Shown: positions 37,881 to 46,785 of the stretch, piece after piece
Layout of the letters: the number at the start of each line of letters is the position of its first letter
Numbering within the stretch: the first letter of the stretch is position 1
NCBI GenBank assembly: GCA_025056255.1
Contig: JANWVT010000006.1
Location: forward strand, 1-64,000
Reading direction: 5' to 3'
DNA from: Bernardetiaceae bacterium
GTDB lineage: Bacteria > Bacteroidota > Bacteroidia > Cytophagales > Thermoflexibacteraceae
Length of the DNA stretch: 64,000 nucleotides
Position numbers and translations under genes: made by a program
The notes under the pieces: generated by a model
The model's database searches: none
Told to the model about the DNA's origin: nothing
The model's input: the letters and a program-made list of their open reading frames with translations, nothing else

Positions 37881-38210
37881 CTAACAGGTACAATGAAAAG
37901 AGGTAATAGTTTGGTTGAAGAATCGTTCAAAACACTGTTGGACTTCCTGCCATTTTTCCATATTAAGGCAGTAATTGATGTGCAACCCACAAACCTCTCC
38001 CCTGATAAGTCCGGCTTGTTTTAACTCTTGCAAGTGTTGGCTAACAGTAGAGCGGCTCAACGGTAATTCTTCGGCAATATCGCCTGAAATACACTGTTTT
38101 TTTTCTGCTAACAAGCCAATAATAGCCACTCGTGCCGGATGGGAGAGCAGGCGGGCATATTGTGCAACTGTCTGCAAATCGGTAGAAAATGCTTCGGTTT
38201 TAGCTTGCAT
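37881..38210 (-). CDS. arsR: ArsR/SmtB-family metalloid-responsive repressor
   Basis: 109 residues from the ATG at 38210. The open frame continues to 38270, but that extension would lie upstream of the promoter and is not used. It is a winged helix-turn-helix protein ('LLSHPARVAIIGLLAEKKQCISGDIAEEL', shown in pieces; recognition helix 'SRSTVSQHLQELKQAGL'). The usual ELCVCDL metal site is absent: only Cys40 stands there. Other cysteines are 74, 81, 93 and a C-terminal pair 107/109 ('FHCTC'), so an alternative arsenite or metal site is likely. A perfect palindrome immediately upstream should be its autoregulatory operator. It is the first gene of the operon with the ArsC-like protein. Confidence 0.88.
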   Translation of the reverse strand: MQAKTEAFSTDLQTVAQYARLLSHPARVAIIGLLAEKKQCISGDIAEELPLSRSTVSQHLQELKQAGLIRGEVCGLHINYCLNMEKWQEVQQCFERFFNQTITSFHCTC

Positions 38211-38213
38211 TTT

Positions 38214-38242
38214 TATTTCGTATGTTGCAAACATACGAAATA
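38214..38242 (-). promoter_or_regulatory. ArsR operator overlapping the promoter -7 box
   Basis: A 29-bp perfect inverted repeat: 13-bp arms tatttcgtatgtt and aacatacgaaata around a 3-nt centre (gca). It lies 3 bp upstream of the arsR ATG. Read on the minus strand it contains tatgttg/tatgtttg: the exact TANNTTTG match tatgtttg is at plus-strand 38228-38235, so repressor binding would cover the -7 element. No good -33 TTG is seen. Confidence 0.85.
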
Positions 38243-38273
38243 AGTAGGAGTAGCATCTTTGCTTAACCAAAAC

Positions 38274-40109
38274 TTAATTTTTCACTACTTCTTCGTCGTA
38301 TGGGATAACGGCTGTAATGCGGCAGCCATTGCCCGGGGCAGTTTCGATGTGGAGATGTCCATTAAGTAGGCGTGCTCGTTGGGCAATGTTAGCAAGTCCT
38401 TGTCCGCGTCCAATCGTCTCTGGGTCAAAGCCTTTGCCGTTGTCTTCAATAATAAGTTCTAAGTTGCCGTCCTCATCGCGCAATTCTAAATATAGGTGTT
38501 GTGCTTGGCTGTATTTCAATGCGTTATTAAAGGCTTCTTGGGCAATTCGGAAGATGCAGGTTTCTACGGTGGCATCGTAGCGGGAGTTGCCAATAAAAAT
38601 GCGACGTTCTACTTCTATGTTGGCATTCTGCTCTGTGTTTAGGCATAAAAATTCAAGTGCTTCTGTTAGTCCAAAGTCGTGCAATACGCTGGGCATCAGG
38701 TTGCGCGAGATGCGGCGGATTTCTTGTTGTACTTGTGCAATTCCTTCGGTAATAGTTTGCAAATTGCGTTGTTGCTCTTCGGAAAGGGAAGTATTTTTTA
38801 GGTAGTCTGCCTGTAGGCGCAAGGCGGTAAGCAATTGCCCTACGCCATCGTGTAAGTCCATGGCAAGCCGTTTTCTTTCTTCTTCTTGCCCTTGTACAAT
38901 TGCCAGCGAACGGATGCGCTCTTGTTCGCGTTCTTGTTGGCGGAGTTGCTCTTCGATGCGGCGTTTTTCGGTAACGTCTTCGGAAGTAACGAGTACCCCT
39001 AAAATTTGCCCACTACTGTCGCGAAGGGGTACCTTATTGCTTTGTAGCCAGAACTTTGCTCCTTGCAAGGTAACGAGCGGTTCCATAACAGCTGCCAAAA
39101 TTTTTCCCGATAGGGCTTGTTGTAATTCTTGTTGCGATTTTTTAGCCCATTCGGTTGCAATGGGCAAATCTGTAAAGCGCATGCCTATCAGGTCGGAGGG
39201 GTTGGCAAAGTTCATGGCTTGTGCAAAGTTGCGGTTGCAACCAATGATTTCCAGTTCACGGTTGAGCATGTAAATCCAACCGGGAATATTGTCAAACAAA
39301 AGGTCTAAGGTTGTTTTCCATTTGTCTGCTTGCTCTTCGGCAGCGGAGTAGGCAGAGATATCGGTTGCTGAAATGAGTATGTCGGGAAGCTCGTCGGCAC
39401 GTGTTACCGGTAGCAAGCGCATAGAAAGCTGCAATAAACGCTGTTTGGCTCCTTGAGTACTTTGCCACACTTCTCCTTGCCAAAATTTTTTTTGTGCAAG
39501 TTCGTCTAATATGTTGCTAAAGGTTTGTCCGTGGCGGTATTGTGTGCTAATCAGCTCTGTCCACTTTTTTCCAACAGCATCTGCGGTGCTAATGCCGTAA
39601 ATTTGTTCGGCGGCAGCATTCCAAAATTCAATAATTAATGTGGCGTTGATAACTATGATAGCTTCATTTGTATTTTGCAGTAGTTGTTGAAGGCGTTGGC
39701 ATTCGGGCGAAGGTGAGATTGCTCGCATCAGCCCTCTGTAAATCAGAGGTGTGGTGGTGCTTAGGCGCGCGTGCAGGGCAATGTGTCGTACTGTTTTGTC
39801 AGGTAATAAAATGCGATATTGTACGGTAAAAGGGGCATGCATGGCAACAGCCTCTTTCAATTTTTGCATCACCTCGGATAGGTCTTGGGGGTGAATAGCA
39901 TCAAAAAAGTAGTTGCCGGGCAGTACGGCATGGGTTTCTACCGACAAGCCAAATAGCCGGTAGGCTTCTTCTGTCCATCGGATTTTTCGCGTGGTAAAAT
40001 CTATTTCAATGGCTGCTGCTTCGGCAAGTGCTTGCAGGTCGCGCAAAGTTTGCTCTGCCAATGCCAACTGTTGCCGTAGGCGGGCAAGCTCTTGTTCACG
40101 CTGGTTCAT
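38274..40109 (-). CDS. Multi-PAS sensor histidine kinase, NarL-type (HisKA_3)
   Basis: 611 residues without membrane segments, so probably cytoplasmic. An N-terminal coiled coil is followed by three PAS domains (about 35-130, 145-255, 270-390; the first has a PAC-like 'FTVQYRILLPDKTVRHIAL'). The dimerisation/phosphotransfer region has phospho-accepting His420 in 'MDLHDGVGQLL', the HisKA_3 sequence. The ATPase domain has N box 'FNNALKYSQ', D box 'IEDNGKGFD' and G box 'GRGQGLANI'. Such kinases phosphorylate LuxR/NarL-type regulators; none is adjacent, so it is an orphan. It ends 32 bp before the arsR operator. Confidence 0.92.
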   Translation of the reverse strand: MNQREQELARLRQQLALAEQTLRDLQALAEAAAIEIDFTTRKIRWTEEAYRLFGLSVETHAVLPGNYFFDAIHPQDLSEVMQKLKEAVAMHAPFTVQYRILLPDKTVRHIALHARLSTTTPLIYRGLMRAISPSPECQRLQQLLQNTNEAIIVINATLIIEFWNAAAEQIYGISTADAVGKKWTELISTQYRHGQTFSNILDELAQKKFWQGEVWQSTQGAKQRLLQLSMRLLPVTRADELPDILISATDISAYSAAEEQADKWKTTLDLLFDNIPGWIYMLNRELEIIGCNRNFAQAMNFANPSDLIGMRFTDLPIATEWAKKSQQELQQALSGKILAAVMEPLVTLQGAKFWLQSNKVPLRDSSGQILGVLVTSEDVTEKRRIEEQLRQQEREQERIRSLAIVQGQEEERKRLAMDLHDGVGQLLTALRLQADYLKNTSLSEEQQRNLQTITEGIAQVQQEIRRISRNLMPSVLHDFGLTEALEFLCLNTEQNANIEVERRIFIGNSRYDATVETCIFRIAQEAFNNALKYSQAQHLYLELRDEDGNLELIIEDNGKGFDPETIGRGQGLANIAQRARLLNGHLHIETAPGNGCRITAVIPYDEEVVKN

Positions 40110-40118
40110 TTGATTGGC

Positions 40119-41186
40119 TTACTGATTAGGACGAGCAATCCAAGCTCCCGGTACGATTGACAGTAATGCTTCGCGCTTACTTTTTGCTTCCGACTCGCTC
40201 AAACCACTGATGGCAATCCGATAGGTGTTGCGTTCGCTGTTGTAGATTACTTCTGTTTGTATGCCTTTTTGGGCTAATTCTTTTTGCATTTTTTCTGCTG
40301 CCGATTTTTTGGCAAGGCTGCCTAATACAACCATATATCCCTCCTGAGAAGGGGCTGTATTGGTTTGAGTTATTTGAGGCAATGCCGGAGCAGCAGGCTC
40401 GGCAGTGGTAATATCAGGGCTGTTCTCGGGGTTGTCTGTTGGCTCATCGGGTTGTGTAACTGCTGTGCCTTCCTGCTGAGGTAGTTCGGTAATAATTGGC
40501 TCTTCCTGTTGGTTGTTGCCACTTATCCAGTCCCGAAATTGCAACTGTGCAGTTTCATCTACCATCAAATAAATTAAAAACACAAACAACATTACCAGCG
40601 GAATCATGGCTAACCACCATATTTTGTCGGCGGCAGCATAGCTTGGCTTTTCACTTACTGGGGCAGCTTTTGGGGATGTTGTTTGTGATGTAGCAGAGGT
40701 TTCTTTGGCAGTGGCTTTTGGTACAGGCTCGTCTTTTACAGGCTTGGCTTTGGGCGGCTCTTGGGGCTGTAAAGGAGCGGCAGCAAGTTTGGGCAAGCCA
40801 TAGCTGCTGTTCAACAAGTTATGGTCGGTATTGTTTTCAATGAATAGTTTGCCTGCTGCATCGCGCTTGAGCGAACCTACGCCAAAAATTTCATAGAAGC
40901 CATAGCGGTTAATTTGCTCGTGTACATGGTTGATGTAAGCCTTTAATTGAGCATCAAACGATTCATAATCAATTTGTTCGGCTTTAATAATGTGGTTTTG
41001 GAAAACATTGGCTTGGTCTTCCTGTTCGGTATCGTCCAGTGTTACCTGTTTGCGCGGCGGTAAAATCACACCTTGTTCTTTGAGGATTTGAGTGGTGATG
41101 TGATGGGCAGAGAAAGTGCCCAATTGAGGTACAGTCAGCCGATTGGTTTCGCTCAGTAGCCGACGAATATAATAGTCCATTTTCAT
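40119..41186 (-). CDS. HU-CCDC81 and SPOR domain protein
   Basis: 355 residues from the ATG at 41186; the open frame begins at a TTG 36 bp earlier. The N-terminal roughly 140 residues match the HU/CCDC81 pattern ('YYIRRLLSETNRLTVPQLGTFSA', shown split, and 'INRYGFYEIFGVGSL'). A Pro/Ala-rich linker follows, then one membrane segment ('WWLAMIPLVMLFVFLIYLMV') at about 200, a Glu/Pro/Thr-rich stretch and a C-terminal SPOR domain ('YMVVLGSLAKKSAAEKMQKEL'). SPOR domains bind denuded peptidoglycan at division sites, while HU-CCDC81 is a Bacteroidota-specific module thought to bind membrane or DNA on the cytoplasmic side. It starts a likely operon downstream of an outer-membrane barrel and a TPR protein. 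Confidence 0.85.
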   Translation of the reverse strand: MKMDYYIRRLLSETNRLTVPQLGTFSAHHITTQILKEQGVILPPRKQVTLDDTEQEDQANVFQNHIIKAEQIDYESFDAQLKAYINHVHEQINRYGFYEIFGVGSLKRDAAGKLFIENNTDHNLLNSSYGLPKLAAAPLQPQEPPKAKPVKDEPVPKATAKETSATSQTTSPKAAPVSEKPSYAAADKIWWLAMIPLVMLFVFLIYLMVDETAQLQFRDWISGNNQQEEPIITELPQQEGTAVTQPDEPTDNPENSPDITTAEPAAPALPQITQTNTAPSQEGYMVVLGSLAKKSAAEKMQKELAQKGIQTEVIYNSERNTYRIAISGLSESEAKSKREALLSIVPGAWIARPNQ

Positions 41187-41239
41187 GGCAGCAAACAACA
41201 AACAATACCGATTTTGTTTCAAATTAAGCTAATTGGCGT

Positions 41240-42874
41240 TTAAAAAGCAATTCCAACTCCACCCAGTACGGTTAGCTGGCGCACCTCGTAGTTTAGGAAA
41301 CGTTGGTAGCGTTGCGAGAACAGATTGTAGCCCGTCAAAAAAGCAGAAAATCTGTTGTTGAAAAAGTAGTCTATTTGTAAGTTTAGGTCAAATACAGGTT
41401 GTAAAGCAATAAGAGCGCCTGTTCTTGGGCTGAATGCTCTGATGCCTGCTAAGTGATATAGTTCGGAGCTCAGGCGTATTTTGTTGTCTATCAGGTAAGA
41501 GGTGTTGAAACCGGCTGTGAACAAAGGGCGGTGCCAAGGGCGTGCCAAATCTTTTGTGTTGTAGCCAAAAAAGGCAGTTCGCCCCGTAATTTTAAAGCCG
41601 TTTGCTGCATAGCTAATCTCTCCACTGACTTGCAAAACGGGCACTTTACTCCTGTCGTACAAGATGTTGAATTTGCTTGAGTCGGCAGCAGCATTGGCAA
41701 AAAAATGCAGGTTGCCATAAACGCCGTAGCTGCTTTTTAGGCGAAAACCAATTGCTGACCCAACGTTGCCTTGCAAACCTGTTGCCACTTCCCACAGTTG
41801 ATTGGTGTGTGCTAAGGCTATGTTAGCAGCCAGAAAAGGATTTTCTTCTGCCATGCTGCGAAACGTTTGGCGGATAGTATTGCCTTCTAAGGAAGCAAAG
41901 GCACTGAGCCTATCTTCTATCAAGTTTACTGAGGCATGCAAAGCTGGGTATAACCTGATTTTGGGCTGATTGGTAAGTGAGTCGCCGTCTGCTGCCATGC
42001 GTATACCAGCTTTGAAGGTGAGTTTTTCCTGTCGTTGTTCGTACAGAGGAGTAATAACAAGCAGATTGCGCGTTTGTCTGCCTGCCTGGTCGCGCCGATT
42101 GGTGAGGTCTAATCCAAAATCGGTGGTGATGCTGGCAGACTCGTTGAGTTTGAGCGCCATGTTCCCAGTCCATTGAAAGGCTATCTCTTGAGCTTTGTAG
42201 CGGTCTGCAAAAAAGTAAAAGCCTGCTTCACTTTTGTAGTGTAAATTGGTGTAGGGGTTAATATTTTCATAGCCAGCCTTGATTTCGGCAAGTGAAAAAT
42301 GTTGACGAATGTTTTCACGCTGCACCAAATTGCTTATTAAAGGGCTGTAGCCGTAGAAGTGCAGTCCGTCGCGGCGGTAGGTAGCCTTGCTGTAAATTTT
42401 GGCGTTGTCTAAAAATTTTACTATTTCCCCAGAAATTTTATTCAAACTGCTGCCTGAATTTTTGCCGTCTTTTGGACCTGTCTGCGAAGAGAAGTGTAAT
42501 CCGTGCACGTGGTATTGCCAAGTTGCCTCTTGGGAAGAGCTAAGAAACAGTTCTGCATAGGGCGAAGTATAGTTGCCAAACCCCGCTTTGGCAAAGTTGC
42601 GGAAAGTACTTTCTTCTTGGCTTTGTTTTTTAGGCTGACGCATAGGTAGCATCTTTACCGACAGCAAAGGCAATGCGTAGTTGAAACGCGGCAAGTGATA
42701 CTGCTGCGGTATGTTGCTTTCGGGCAACTCGATGCGCGGCATTCGCTCAAACTGGCGTGCTGCCTTAGAAAGTCGCAACACACGCTCTTTTTCTATGTCA
42801 AACTTGCCTTCATCTAATTTTTGTGCCCAAAGTGGCAGAGGCAAGGCAAACAATATCATCAATATTTTTCTCAT
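41240..42874 (-). CDS. Outer-membrane beta-barrel protein, TonB-dependent-receptor-like without plug
   Basis: 544 residues from the ATG at 42874; the open frame begins earlier, but the signal peptide 'ILMILFALPLPLWAQ' starts here. After a roughly 60-residue basic/acidic linker the rest is alternating amphipathic strands ('FRNFAKAGFGNYTSPYAELFLSS', 'WQYHVHGLHFSSQ' and so on), ending with aromatic Phe ('LGGVGIAF'), typical of a barrel assembled by BamA. There is no plug domain or TonB box, although such proteins are often annotated as TonB-dependent receptors. It lies between a big TPR protein (59 bp upstream) and the HU-CCDC81/SPOR gene (53 bp downstream), all on the minus strand. Confidence 0.78.
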   Translation of the reverse strand: MRKILMILFALPLPLWAQKLDEGKFDIEKERVLRLSKAARQFERMPRIELPESNIPQQYHLPRFNYALPLLSVKMLPMRQPKKQSQEESTFRNFAKAGFGNYTSPYAELFLSSSQEATWQYHVHGLHFSSQTGPKDGKNSGSSLNKISGEIVKFLDNAKIYSKATYRRDGLHFYGYSPLISNLVQRENIRQHFSLAEIKAGYENINPYTNLHYKSEAGFYFFADRYKAQEIAFQWTGNMALKLNESASITTDFGLDLTNRRDQAGRQTRNLLVITPLYEQRQEKLTFKAGIRMAADGDSLTNQPKIRLYPALHASVNLIEDRLSAFASLEGNTIRQTFRSMAEENPFLAANIALAHTNQLWEVATGLQGNVGSAIGFRLKSSYGVYGNLHFFANAAADSSKFNILYDRSKVPVLQVSGEISYAANGFKITGRTAFFGYNTKDLARPWHRPLFTAGFNTSYLIDNKIRLSSELYHLAGIRAFSPRTGALIALQPVFDLNLQIDYFFNNRFSAFLTGYNLFSQRYQRFLNYEVRQLTVLGGVGIAF

Positions 42875-42933
42875 GGCATCAAGCATTTTTTGAATAGACA
42901 GCGAGGCGAGTTGCATTTATGAGATTGTCCGAC

Positions 42934-45873
42934 TCACTGAAGTTGGTTTAGGCGCTTAAGTGCACGTTGCTTAACAGCTTCGTCGGTGGCGTTGGCTACT
43001 ATAGAGTTGAGGGTAGCTCGTGCTTGAAACAGATTGTTCAGGTCGATATAGTTTTCAGCGATGAGCAAAAAGGCTTCATAGACCCACTCCGGATGATGGT
43101 CGAAGCGGTTGCGCACTTGAATCAACTCGTTAGTGGAAGCATTGTAGTTTTTTTGCAAACGCAGGGTTTCTCCCAGTCGGAACTGAGCTTCTGCACCGTT
43201 TGCGTCGGTATAGCTATTTGCTACTTGGCGAAACTGTGTCAATGCTTGTTCAAATTGAGCTCGTTCGAGCATAATTTTACCCAAATGTAGTTCTGCTACG
43301 CCGCGTGCACCACCTACGGTAAGGTTGCGGGCGATTACTTCTTTGCAAAAATTTTCTGCTTGGTTAAGCTGCCCTAACTGAAAGGAAGTGCGGATAAGCC
43401 CTGCCATTACGCGCGCTAAGTTGCGGTTGTCGGTTGCTTGGCTCAGTAAGCTGCTGTAGCGGTTAAAGGCAGCCTGTACTTCGCCCAGTTCCAGCTCAAG
43501 TTCTGCGGCGCGCAGCCCTGCCCGAAGCGCATTGCTGCCCTGTACAAGGCTGTATTGCCGGATGGCATTGCGTTTTTCTCCTATTTCATCCATAGAGAAA
43601 GCCAGCATAAAACGTGCCTCATCGGAAAAGCGAGATGCTGGGTAGCTGCTGATAAAATCGTTGAGGGTGCGCACAGCTAGGGTATAGTTGCCATTGTCGT
43701 ATGGTGCGCGTGCACGGTTAAAGGCTACTTGTATGGCTGCTTCGCTGTTGGGATTGTTGCGGCTGAAAGTTTGTAGGTAGCGCTCTAAGTCGCTTATCTG
43801 TTCTCCGCGGGCATCCAACTCTTGCAAAGATTGGATTGCCTCACTGGCTACTGGGTGGGTTGGAAAGCGGTCTAAAATAGCTTTGTAGTCGGCTATGGCG
43901 GCGCTGTTTTGCCCCAAGATGCTTTGTGCAAGCCCTCGTTTGAGCAATGCATCAGGAATCAGTTCGCTGTTAGGATGTTCGTTGATGAGTTGAGAATAGG
44001 TGCTGACCGCTAAATCTTTGCGGTTGGCTTCATATTGCAGCGTTGCTTTTAGGAAGGCGGCAGCGGCTGCCATGCGAGAGTTGCGATTGGCAATCAGTCG
44101 GTCTAATAGGCCAATAGCCTCATCGGGGCGCTGCAGCCCCACATAACTTTGTGCTATTTGGTAGTAAATGTAGTCTGTGTCGGCGCTTGCCTCAGAAAGA
44201 GCTTGGTTGTATAAAATGATGGCGCCATTGAAGTCGCGGGCAATGTAGCGGCAGTCGCCTATTCGGGTTTGCACATCAGCGCGATTTTTTCGAATATTTA
44301 AGTTCAGAAATTGACGAAACAATTGCTCTGCTTGTGGGTAGTCTTCTTGATTGAACGCAAGGTATGCCCGTGCATAAACAGCATCAGGAAATTCTTTGGC
44401 AGTAGCCGGTACACGGTTGTAGGCAATTGCTGCCGAGTCGAGTTTTTCTTGCCGAACTAAGCTCTCCCCTAGCCAAAAATGGGCGGCATGAGTTAGGTCG
44501 GGGTTAACTGGGCGGCGCAGCGACTTGTGCAGCGCAGCTACTGCTTGCGCAAATTTTTCTTCGTTATATAGTACAGCCGCATAATTAAACGCGATTTGCT
44601 GATAAGCTGCTTGTAGGCGTGGGTTTGGGTTGCGCAATTGTTCAATATAGCGCAGGGCGCCTGCATAGTTCCCACCATTAATATATGCCTCGCTTTTGAG
44701 ATAGCTAATTTCTTCAATGTATTCACCTTGCGGAAACTGTTGCTCATAAAAAGTGGCTTGTTCAATAGCTTCGCCAAAGTTTTTTAGTTCAAAACTCACT
44801 TTCACTAAGTTGTAAGCACTTAGCTCGCGCAGTCGGCGGTCGAGCGTGAGCTCGCGGGCACGCTTCAATGCATTAGCAGCCAACTGGAGTTGTTTTAAAT
44901 CGATGTAGTTGAGAGCCATTTGGTAGGCAGCCATTTGAGCCAGCGAGTCGCTGCCCTCTGCTACTTTGCTGAATGCTTGGATGGCTTTTTGCGGCTGTTT
45001 GTTGAGTGCATAGCAGTGTGCTAGCCTGTAATGCATGGCTCGGTTGGTATTTTGCTTGCTAACAATGGTTTCGAGGAGGGGCAGTGCGCGGTCGCAACGG
45101 TTGATGGCATAGTAGCTGTCGGCAAGAGGAGCTTCTAACTGAGGCAAGACAGATTTGCCTTGTCGTTCTAATTGTTCGGCAAACCCTACGGCGCGATTGT
45201 ATTCCCGACGCAAATAGTAAATACTGAAAATCAACGAGTTGGCTTCGTTTTCATAGCGACTATCAGCAGTGGCGCGCCCTAAGTCGTTCAGGGCTTCTTC
45301 ATAGCGTTTTTCTTGGAAAGCTATGTACCCAGCATAATAGCTTGCTGCCGGTGCATAGCTGCTGTTGCCGCTTTTCAGACGGTTGAAAATGCCTTGTGCA
45401 AGTTGATACTTTTGCTCAGCAAAGTAGCTGTAAGCTAATTTGAAAGCAATTTCAGCCTCTTCCTCCGACTTGCCCGAAGGGCGATACACACGCTCTAAGT
45501 GTTGATATGCTTCGGTGTAAATACCTTGGTCGTAATACTGCAAACCAATGGTTCGGTAAACGTTGCGCGCCATCTGATGGGTAGAGTGGTTGCGAACAAA
45601 GTTTTCCAGCATGAGGTTGAAATCGGGGCTTTGCTCTTTCATGGCACACATCAAGGCGTAGTATTCTGCCTCTACCTGACGTTCGTCTTGCAAGTTCAAA
45701 CGGATATAGGCTTCAAATTGCTGCCGCGCAGAGGCATAGTGTCCACGCTCGTATAATTCTATACCTTTGTTAAACAGTAAGCCCGGCTGGGTAAAGTAGA
45801 GGGTAGTTTGGGCAGAGGCTTGTAGGCAAATACCCATTAGCAGTAATCTGCATATTGTCTGTTTCAAATGCAT
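42934..45873 (-). CDS. Large exported TPR protein
   Basis: 979 residues. A signal peptide ('ICRLLLMGICLQASAQ') is followed from about residue 30 to the end by some 20 or more tetratricopeptide units such as 'NKGIELYERGHYASARQQFE', 'AIAYNRVPATAKEFPDAVYA' and 'AQFRLGETLRLQKNYNAST'. It should sit in the periplasm or at the inner face of the outer membrane as an assembly scaffold of the BamD/YbgF (CpoB) kind. The downstream barrel and SPOR genes make a cell-envelope or peptidoglycan-linked role plausible. This is the first gene of the likely three-gene operon. Confidence 0.85.
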   Translation of the reverse strand: MHLKQTICRLLLMGICLQASAQTTLYFTQPGLLFNKGIELYERGHYASARQQFEAYIRLNLQDERQVEAEYYALMCAMKEQSPDFNLMLENFVRNHSTHQMARNVYRTIGLQYYDQGIYTEAYQHLERVYRPSGKSEEEAEIAFKLAYSYFAEQKYQLAQGIFNRLKSGNSSYAPAASYYAGYIAFQEKRYEEALNDLGRATADSRYENEANSLIFSIYYLRREYNRAVGFAEQLERQGKSVLPQLEAPLADSYYAINRCDRALPLLETIVSKQNTNRAMHYRLAHCYALNKQPQKAIQAFSKVAEGSDSLAQMAAYQMALNYIDLKQLQLAANALKRARELTLDRRLRELSAYNLVKVSFELKNFGEAIEQATFYEQQFPQGEYIEEISYLKSEAYINGGNYAGALRYIEQLRNPNPRLQAAYQQIAFNYAAVLYNEEKFAQAVAALHKSLRRPVNPDLTHAAHFWLGESLVRQEKLDSAAIAYNRVPATAKEFPDAVYARAYLAFNQEDYPQAEQLFRQFLNLNIRKNRADVQTRIGDCRYIARDFNGAIILYNQALSEASADTDYIYYQIAQSYVGLQRPDEAIGLLDRLIANRNSRMAAAAAFLKATLQYEANRKDLAVSTYSQLINEHPNSELIPDALLKRGLAQSILGQNSAAIADYKAILDRFPTHPVASEAIQSLQELDARGEQISDLERYLQTFSRNNPNSEAAIQVAFNRARAPYDNGNYTLAVRTLNDFISSYPASRFSDEARFMLAFSMDEIGEKRNAIRQYSLVQGSNALRAGLRAAELELELGEVQAAFNRYSSLLSQATDNRNLARVMAGLIRTSFQLGQLNQAENFCKEVIARNLTVGGARGVAELHLGKIMLERAQFEQALTQFRQVANSYTDANGAEAQFRLGETLRLQKNYNASTNELIQVRNRFDHHPEWVYEAFLLIAENYIDLNNLFQARATLNSIVANATDEAVKQRALKRLNQLQ

Positions 45874-46020
45874 GATTCATAAATTTTGGTTTGTACATAT
45901 GTGGCTGTATGCCATGCTAAACAGCTCGCTTAAGAGCAGTTGAACGAAGTAAACTTGTGCCTACTGAAAATTACTTCGGATGTGTGTCGGGAATGTTTCT
46001 GCACAATGAGTAGACAAAAA

Positions 46021-46052
46021 TTGAGCAAAACTAAGAAAAGTTGCTATTTTTA
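46021..46052 (+). promoter_or_regulatory. Candidate promoter of the DUF3127 gene
   Basis: TTG at 46021-46023, 21 bp, tattttta at 46045-46052 (7 of 8 to TANNTTTG). It ends 31 bp before the ATG at 46084. Confidence 0.4.
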
Positions 46053-46083
46053 AGCGAGTTTTTACAAGCACTCATCAAACAGC

Positions 46084-46452
46084 ATGTCATACGAGGCAAA
46101 AGGCAAACTGGTTGTTATTTACAATACGCAGCAAGTAACTGAAAAATTTCGCAAACGCGAGTTTGTAGTAGAGTTACTCAGTGGTGCTTACAGTGAGTTT
46201 GTCAAATTTCAACTTACCCAAGAAAAGTGTAATTTGTTAGATGGCTTATCAGTGGGCGACGAAGTCAAAGTGAGCTTTACTTTGCGCGGCAGACCTTACA
46301 CTAAAGACGGCACTACTACCTATTTCACCAACTTAGAAGCATGGCGTATAGAGGCAATAACGCCTGCTAATGCTGGCAACACAGCCCTGCCGCCCGAACA
46401 AGCATCAGGATTCCAACTAACGGAAGGTGACAACGATGAACTGCCCTTCTAA
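46084..46452 (+). CDS. DUF3127 (OB-fold, single-strand-binding-like) protein
   Basis: 122 residues. 'GKLVVIYNTQQVTEKFRKREFVVEL', seen in part, with 'VKFQLTQEKCNLLDGLSVGDEV' and 'VSFTLRGRPYTKDG' is the known DUF3127 pattern found almost only in Bacteroidota. The strand order suggests an OB fold, and the acidic tail ('EGDNDELPF') resembles that of single-stranded DNA-binding proteins that recruit partners through their C-terminus. A role in DNA metabolism is inferred from this resemblance only. It is monocistronic. Confidence 0.9.
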   Translation: MSYEAKGKLVVIYNTQQVTEKFRKREFVVELLSGAYSEFVKFQLTQEKCNLLDGLSVGDEVKVSFTLRGRPYTKDGTTTYFTNLEAWRIEAITPANAGNTALPPEQASGFQLTEGDNDELPF

Positions 46453-46785
46453 TAAAATTCAACCGACTTGGCATTGCCAGTGGAACAGCTGTCGGCTATA
46501 TGGAAATGAGCAAAGGCTGCAATTTGCTGCCGCAGTGATACGCTGGGCGAAAGAAAATGCGCTTTAGAGCATGAGCATGTCGAGGTTTTGCAGGGGCAAA
46601 CATGATGAATAAAATTTCAGTATGAGTAGCTGACAAACAACCTTGCTACATTGTGAGTACAAGAATAATGGTGAATCTACTTGCATAAATATGAATTTGG
46701 CGAAACGAACCTTACCAAACCTCAGTTAACTACTTAATTTGCTCTTTTATTCTGGCTTTTATCTCATTAAAATTAACGGTTACCC
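46453..46785. other. 333-bp intergenic stretch before the aminotransferase
   Basis: No gene or strong hairpin is seen. The right part is AT-rich and probably holds the promoter of the aminotransferase gene; no full TANNTTTG match was found. Confidence 0.4.
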
